From contig JAPMOS010000023.1 of assembly GCA_027972325.1 (NCBI GenBank), positions 196,001-260,000 on the forward strand: a stretch of 64,000 nucleotides of DNA. Reading direction: 5' to 3'. Shown piece by piece: positions 31,508 through 64,000 of the stretch. The notes beneath the pieces are model-generated. The model was given only the letters and a program-made list of their open reading frames with translations. It did no database searches and was not told the origin of the DNA. The stretch's first letter is position 1, and the number at the start of each line of letters is the position of its first letter. This DNA is from Paratrimastix pyriformis. Lineage: Eukaryota; Preaxostyla; Paratrimastigidae. Both the position numbers and the translations under genes were made by a program.

Positions 31508-34459
31508 AGGAAAAGGCGCTCGAATGACGTTTGTGGGGTCACGGTGATGCATCAATCACCATGATCATCCAAACATCATCCATGATCATCCAATCATCGC
31601 AACCATCAACCATTCATCACACGCATGCCGACCGTGGCGTTGCCCCGGTAGAGGGAGGCCACCCCGCCCGTGCCCGTCGGGGCCCGGTTGCCAGCGGCCT
31701 GCGATCCGCGCATGGTCAGCTGGGACGAGTCCAGGTAGAGGGCGCCCCCCAGCAGCTCGCCCCGGTTGGCCTCGAGCTGCGACCCGTCGATGGTCAGGGC
31801 CGTTGCCTGGCCCGAGATGCAGCCCCCTGGACCATCCAGCCACACCCCACCCACGTGAGAGCAGAAGGATGTCTCTGTGGCCCGAGATGCAGCCCCCTGG
31901 ACCATCCAGCCACACCCCCCCACAGGTGTGGCGGGAAGTGGGTCGTGTCGGGTGTGGATGCGATCCTACGAAAATTGTTCCGCTCGGTGCCGTGCAAATT
32001 GGCAGAGGGCTGCTGAGGGGTGACGGACCGATGATGGCCGAACAGCCAACACAGGATGACCCGGTCATGGTGGCCCGGCCCGCGTTCAGGAAGACCGCCC
32101 CGCCCTCGTCCTCGGCCCGGCACTGGCCGAACGAGCACCCGACCAGCCGCAGGTCGGAGCCCAGAGACATGAGGGCGCCTCCCTCCTGGGCCTGGCACTG
32201 CGTGAAGACACAGCCTTGCACCGTCAGGGGCTTCGTCTGGGTTGCGTAGAGGCAGCCCCCGCCCGCGTAGACCTCGGCCAACGGCTGGGTATTCGGGCGG
32301 CCCGTGAAGACCGTGTCCACGAGAGACGCGACCAGGCCCGAGACGAAGACGGCTCCCCCGCGGACCAGGCAGCCTGGGCACGAGGCCCAGTTCCCGTCCA
32401 GGGTGCACCCGTGCATGGCAAGCTCCCGCGTGACAGCCAGGACGTCGCCCGTGGCCGCGAGGGCGCCCCCCGAGGCCGCCAGCGCACCCACAACCGAGTT
32501 GTCCAGCATAGTGACGTTGTCCAGCTGGGCCGAGGCCCCTTCGAAGCAGAGGGCCCCACCCACGGCCTCCCGTGAGCTGACCGTGTTCTGGGCGAAGGTG
32601 CTGTTGGCCACGACCGCCTGGCCCACGGGGAAGTAGATGCCCGCCCCTTTGCCCGCGAATGGGGCCGTGATGGCGTTCTGCAGAAAGAGCGAGTTGGTGA
32701 CGGCCAGGGACGAGGCGGGCGTCAAGCTGGAGAGCCCCAGGGCCGCACCAAAAGCCTGGATGCCGACGATGATGTTGTCGGTGAACTGCGACCCGTCGAT
32801 GAGAACCCGGGTCGCCGGGCCCACGCGGATGTGCAGACAGGCCCCCATCACCTCGGTCTGGTCGTTCTGCACGGTGAGAAGGATCCTGTTGTGGGCGCAG
32901 CTGAGCCCGTCCACCCGCACCTCCTGGACGACCGTGTCCAGTGAGATGCCCGCCCCGCGGCTGTCCTGCAGCCCCGAGATGAGGTTTCCGGTGGCCGTGA
33001 CCCCGGCCAAGACAGCCAGCATAGCCCCGTGGGAGTAGAGGCCGGCCCCCTCGAAGATGGTGTGGGTCGTCACGGAGAACGCGAGCTGATTGGCCACCAG
33101 CCGGCAATCGGCCATCCATAGGGTCGAGTCCGGCAGCTGGGTGAAGTCGGCCATGAGGCCGCCCCCCTGGGCCATGAAGGGTGCCACGACCGAATTGCCC
33201 AGGAAGTCGGACCCCTCGATGGTGATCTTGGGCGACTTGGCGTAGAGGCCCGCCCCGAAGGCACACCCCGCGTCGTTCCCCGGCGATTGCACCTGGTTCT
33301 GGCTGAAGACCGTGCCGCGCACCACGAGGGGGCCCCGCAGCGAGAGGAAAGCGGCCCCGCCATAGACGGTATGGCCCACCAGGAGGTTTGCGGTGAAGTT
33401 GGTCCCCAGCAGGGCGACCGTGGCCCCGACGAGGCGGTGCCCCTGGTCGTCGGCCAGGTCATCGAAGGCCAACCCACCCCCATTCCACTCGGAGACATCG
33501 GACTCCGGGTAGTCCCCGTTGCGTGCAAAGGTGGACCCCTCGACCCGCAGGGCCAGAGAGCGCAGGACGGCGGCACCTGCCCCCCGTGCTCGGGTCCTGA
33601 CCGCGAGCCGGTTGGTGTCGAAGAGCGACCCGTTCAAGGTGACGGAGTGCACAGAGGCAGCCAGGAGTGCCCCACCGGCCGCCTCCGCAGGGCGGCCCAG
33701 GACCCCGTTGTAGTGGAAGATGCATTGGTCGACGCCGACGGCCGCTTGGGCCGGGTCGGCCAGGCCGGGGGTCACAGTCGCATCTCCGCGCACCCGAACC
33801 GCTCCGCCACCCAGCGGCCCCGCGTCGGCCCCAGCGGGGCAGGCACCGCCGACCACGGTGTTCATCTCGAACCGGGAGCGGGACAGGGTCAGGTTGAGGC
33901 CCCCCGAGCCCGGGCCATGGGCCATGGTCAGGTCCAGGGCCCCGCCCCCGCAGGGTGCGCTGCAGGAGTCGAAGAGGCAGTCCTCAATGTGGATATCCAC
34001 GGTGTTCGGAGACGAGGTGTTGATACGAAGGGCACCACCGGAGACCGGGGCATGGCAGTTGAGGAAGGAGAGACGGGCCAGGGTGAGCGAAACCATCGCT
34101 GAACTTTGGATTGTGATCGCGCTGAATGGAGGAACAGCTGTGTCGCACCGAAGTTTGGACATGGTATTCACTTCTCCAGTCAACGTAAACTGCGTAAAAT
34201 GCGGGGGAACCTCAACAGACTGTCATGAAGAGATTAACATGCAACGTGAAATGAGTGACGGGCAGACATGGTTCAAAAATAGATCCTTGGATTGTATAGT
34301 AATTTGGGGACAGTCTCTGGCAGAAATTGCATAAGAAATTGTGAGACAAGGATCGGCCGAAGATGAACACGTCACAGAATCATGTCCGGATGAGGAGACA
34401 TAGCACATGGCACACGCCGTCGCAAAGAGCGCCGCAAAAAAGCAAATACGGAAGCCCAT
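26947..34459 (-). CDS. Pmp-like beta-helix receptor protein kinase (TKL group)
   Basis: A single-pass surface kinase. The start at 34459 encodes a hydrophobic signal peptide (MGFRICFFAALFATACAMC). The ectodomain, about 1,200 residues and largely one open exon (about 34192-31990), has repeated GGA[LV] and FxxN signatures (SGGALRIN, GGGALDLT, GGGAVRVRG, FAQNTVSS). These are those of chlamydial polymorphic membrane proteins and right-handed parallel beta-helices. A membrane span (LGPVGGLLLMAIVGLGCYAL, near 29430-29500) leads to the kinase. Visible kinase motifs: GHGAAGEVF glycine loop, AVAVKRLF, LIITEFMGRGSLYGLL, HRDVKSQNML, DFG (27995-28003), WSAPEVLRG, SDVFSFGVVLWELFTRQTPW and ERPEARPTMQQ. All catalytic residues are present. 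A basic tail ends at 26947. The ligand is unknown. Alternative: the kinase half could be a separate gene, but the open exons connect through the membrane span. Confidence 0.92.
27468..27711 (-). other. Intron of the receptor kinase hosting tRNA-Gln
   Basis: Donor GTCCGT follows SFG and acceptor GTGCAG precedes VVLWELF; removal restores the conserved DVFSFGVVLWEL. The length of 244 nt is well above the roughly 45-nt norm, and the excess is largely the tRNA gene. Confidence 0.9.
27569..27640 (-). tRNA. tRNA-Gln (CTG), nested in a kinase intron
   Basis: The acceptor stem GGTCCTA/TAGGACC is perfect. The anticodon stem TTGGA/TCCAA has loop CTCTGAA, anticodon CTG. The T arm is CCTGG-TTCGAGT-CCAGG. 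The discriminator is A (27569). Two T5 runs follow on the same strand within 15 nt (27548-27565), fitting pol III termination. The gene lies wholly inside intron 27468-27711 and in the same orientation as the host mRNA. Confidence 0.96.
28035..28170 (-). repeat. Duplicated 3' splice site and HRD exon start (kinase)
   Basis: The acceptor and first roughly 22 nt of the exon coding RDVKSQNML occur twice, at about 28038-28070 and 28123-28160. The upstream copy (in sense order) would read RDAKSQNML and then run into non-kinase sequence. The downstream copy continues into LVTDDLRVKVSDFG. The HRD Arg codon itself is split by the intron (CG|G). Confidence 0.85.
28540..28610 (+). repeat. GGTTGGAGGGA 11-bp repeat
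   Basis: About six imperfect tandem copies in an intron of the kinase domain. Beside them, a second copy of the exon-edge text GGCCATGTCGAAGGCCATGC is present at about 28519 and 28618. Confidence 0.75.
30427..30481 (+). repeat. (GGGGCA)n hexanucleotide array
   Basis: Nine copies, intronic in the receptor kinase ectodomain. Confidence 0.95.
30883..31125 (+). repeat. Compound (TGG)n / (TGA)n array
   Basis: Alternating pure TGG and ATG blocks over about 240 bp, intronic in the receptor kinase gene. Confidence 0.97.
31806..31925 (-). repeat. Duplicated exon start with 3' splice site (kinase ectodomain)
   Basis: Two copies of roughly 50 bp (about 31806-31855 and 31878-31925) contain GGTCCAG, an acceptor, plus the exon start coding GCISG. 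Only the copy nearest the downstream exon leads into ATALTIDGSQLEAN. Confidence 0.85.
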
Positions 34460-34992
34460 GAATTCCAGGCTTCAACCACGTTTTCAACTTGTAAAAATAT
34501 TGACTTCCTCGCCTGGTCGGTGTCCCGCCTTTGCCGGAAAAAAAGTGCAGCGGCTGTCAGGGAGTTTCTTCAAAAGGAAGCTGTGACATACATGCACGCT
34601 CCCGCCCACTCCAGTGTCGGTGGGACCCCCCGCCGGCCCAGGCGCTTCCCGTGTGCGCCTTCATAAACGACTGACAGGCCGTCTGTGATCGCCAACAAAG
34701 AAGAGGCAACCTTCGATCTTTTGAGGAACAACGCTCGAGCGAGCGCCAATATGCATACAATACGCTCTCCCTTCCGGCGTCGTCCCGTAGCACACGAAAA
34801 AACGCACGGAAGACAAAACAACAGCAAAGAGATGGGGGGGGGGGGGGGGGGGGGGGAGCAGGCTATCCGCAGAGAAAAGCCTGCAGTATAATGGGAAGGG
34901 GGCGGGGGAGGAGTGGCGCCGGCGCGGTTGGTGCAAGAGCGGGGGAGGTGAGAGGGCGGTGCCCCGGGCGCCAGGGAGGTGGTGTCGGCTGC
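34460..34992. other. Intergenic region between dynein stop and kinase start
   Basis: About 530 bp without a credible gene. It holds the kinase promoter (AT-rich near 34470-34510), a G run at about 34836-34857 and presumably the dynein 3' UTR. Confidence 0.6.
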
Positions 34993-62479
<27,487 letters not shown>

Positions 62480-62646
62480 ATTCTCTATCTACAGACAAAG
62501 TCCAGTCCAAAAAAGCGGATCATTTTCCAGTTTTAGTTGCACCACTGACCAAAGAGGAGGCGGAGCGGTTTGAAAAATATTTCCGCTAGTGACGCGGTTA
62601 AGATTACTGTCCGCCAAAACCGTTCTGTAACGGAAAGGAGCGCTGT
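62480..62646. promoter_or_regulatory. Divergent promoter region, dynein / STPG protein
   Basis: 167 bp between the two start codons, distinctly AT-richer than its surroundings. It contains a short inverted pair CCGTT...AACGG near 62621-62635. It would allow two ciliary genes to be switched on together. Confidence 0.5.
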
Positions 62647-64000
62647 ATGGCGCACATTTTCCGTGCAAAACGGATTCTTGCTGTCCCATCAGAAGCCACT
62701 CCAACAAATATTGGCCCTGGAACATACACTTCATCGATTCTCGAGCGACGACATGGTGAAGGGTCTGCCAGGATTGGAGCCTGCCATTTCTGGACTCAGA
62801 TTTTTTGTCCAGATACGCACCTTTTTCGTCGCGGGCAGAGCGGAAAATTACCACCGCGCCCGAGGCCGATATCATCACCCCTGGGCCTGGTTCCTATCTG
62901 AAAGATTCGCATCGGCCCCCCAAAGACCAGGACCATTTTTCCGCCTTTGCGAGTAAGACGACCCGATTCGAAAAACCTCGGCGGCGAAGAGGGCCCCCTG
63001 GTCTTTTTGTTTTTCGCGCCTCCGCCAACCTCACCCCCGCGCTGCCTGCAGGTCCCGGGGCTTATGACGTGGGGTTGCCGTGGGAGAAGGATACTCACAG
63101 AGTAGAACCCGCCTCCAAAAATGTCTGCCATTTCAGCTCAGCATCTAACCGCCGCCACCACCGCCACCACCCCACCACCCCCACCACCCCCACCACCCCC
63201 CGGACACTTCAGCGACCCATTACCTGGGTTCGTGTGGCCACGGCACCCTCCATCCCCACCTGGGAGCAGAGCTTCGGCTACGAGGAAAGCAGGAGTCCGT
63301 CCCGGCTGCCACCCTTTGCCCTTTGCCCTCACCCACTGAGCCCCCTGCCCCTGCCCTGCCCCCTGCCTGCCCCTTGCCCCTTGCTGCGCGTCTGATTCGG
63401 TCGGCCGGGGATGCGGGATGGGCAAACGTAGCGGGGGACCTGGTTATGCAGCGGCCCCCACCCGTGGGCCACACTGGTCGGGGGAGCAGACGCGGTCCGG
63501 ACCTCCCCCCCCCCCCCCCCCCCCCGCCCCGTCCCTTCATGCCCTGATCGCACCCCCCACCCATGCAGCCGGGCCCTGGGGAGTACGACGGGGGCCGGTT
63601 GTACAGCACCGATTCGCGCCTGCTGGCCCGGGGCACCGACTTCGGGGCCTCGCGCACTCGGCGGATGGCCCCTCAAAGAGCGACGCCCCGGTCCCGGTCC
63701 GCACCCCGCCGTCACCACCACCGTCACCCGTCCCTGTCCCCCCCGTCCCTGTCGTCCCCTCCCTTCCTCTCCCTCCTCCCCTCGTCTGCTCCCCTGTCGC
63801 CCCTCGTATCGCTGGGCGATCTCAGCCTGGCGGCGCCCTTGCTTTCCCTTCCGTCTCTCGGACCAACGTGCCCTGGTGGGGCGACTGTCCCGCTCCAGGT
63901 GCGTACAACCCGGAGATCGCGGCCAGCCCGCCGGCCCGCGAGGGCCCCTCGTCGGTCTTCGTCAGCGCCGTGCAGCGCGACTTCCAGCGAAAAACGGAGA
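62647..64000 (+). CDS. STPG/SHIPPO (sperm-tail PG-rich) repeat protein, 3' end outside window
   Basis: A microtubule-associated ciliary protein built of short PGPGxY repeats, the family of SHIPPO1/ODF3 and STPG1/2. The start at 62647 gives MAHIFRAKRILAVPSEATPT and the first repeat NIGPGTYTSSI. A short intron (donor GTGAAG within ERRH|D, acceptor ACTCAG) joins FLSRYAPFSSRAERKI and ITPGPGSYLKDS. Further exons carry GPGAYDVGLPWEKDTHR, then VATAPSIPTWEQSFGYEE (a segment typical of STPG2), QPGPGEYDGGRLYSTDSRLL with FGASRTRR, and near 63900 YNPEIAASPPAREGPSSVF. The coding sequence is still open at the right edge. Introns include a poly-C tract (63506-63527). Such proteins line or coat doublet microtubules in known cilia; the exact place here is unknown. 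Confidence 0.87.

Noticed and set aside
34557-34793. Small minus-strand frame upstream of the receptor kinase
   Set aside because: About 78 codons, no motif, and inside the expected promoter region of the kinase gene.

Overview
This is a compact, very GC-rich, intron-dense piece of a eukaryotic nuclear genome. It carries ten complete protein genes, one gene cut by the left edge, one cut by the right edge, and two tRNA genes. The axonemal dynein heavy chain, the SHIPPO/STPG-repeat protein, MED6, RBBP4 and the numerous short spliceosomal introns point to a free-living, ciliated protist. The extracellular toolkit (EGF/PPC/PSI receptor, beta-helix receptor kinase) and the GC-rich repetitive introns would fit a metamonad of the Paratrimastix type. 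That assignment is an inference from gene style, not a demonstrated match.

Layout, left to right: a Ser/Pro-rich protein of unknown function (<1-1395, -); an EGF/PPC-like/PSI transmembrane protein (1640-9080, -); a CorA-type Mg2+ transporter (9204-11274, +), modelled to the base in eight exons including an 11-nt microexon; CDC14 phosphatase (12232-15868, -); an RNA ligase fused to a bacterial-style zinc domain (16006-21786, +); the histone chaperone RBBP4/MSI1 (22243-25071, -); Mediator subunit MED6 (25225-26583, -); tRNA-Asp(GTC) (26787-26857, +); a Pmp-like beta-helix receptor TKL kinase (26947-34459, -) with tRNA-Gln(CTG) nested in an intron on the same strand; an axonemal dynein heavy chain of about 27.5 kb (34993-62479, -); and an STPG/SHIPPO-repeat protein (62647 to beyond the right edge, +).

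Three gene pairs are head to head with only about 120-170 bp between start codons (EGF receptor/CorA, CDC14/RNA ligase, dynein/STPG). The last pair would couple two ciliary genes. Other neighbours are tail to tail or tandem with short spacers.

Introns are the most unusual feature. Precisely mapped ones are mostly 41-53 nt, but many have been inflated by private tandem repeats: (GGGGC)n, (ATC)n, (GGA)n, 8-18 bp satellites and long poly-C tracts on the sense strand. The usual 5' splice site reads GTCYGN rather than GTRAGT. In five introns the neighbouring exon edge with its splice site has been duplicated into the intron. Coding frames in RBBP4 and dynein break by one or two bases at G/C runs in otherwise perfectly conserved stretches, most simply explained by consensus errors in the assembly.
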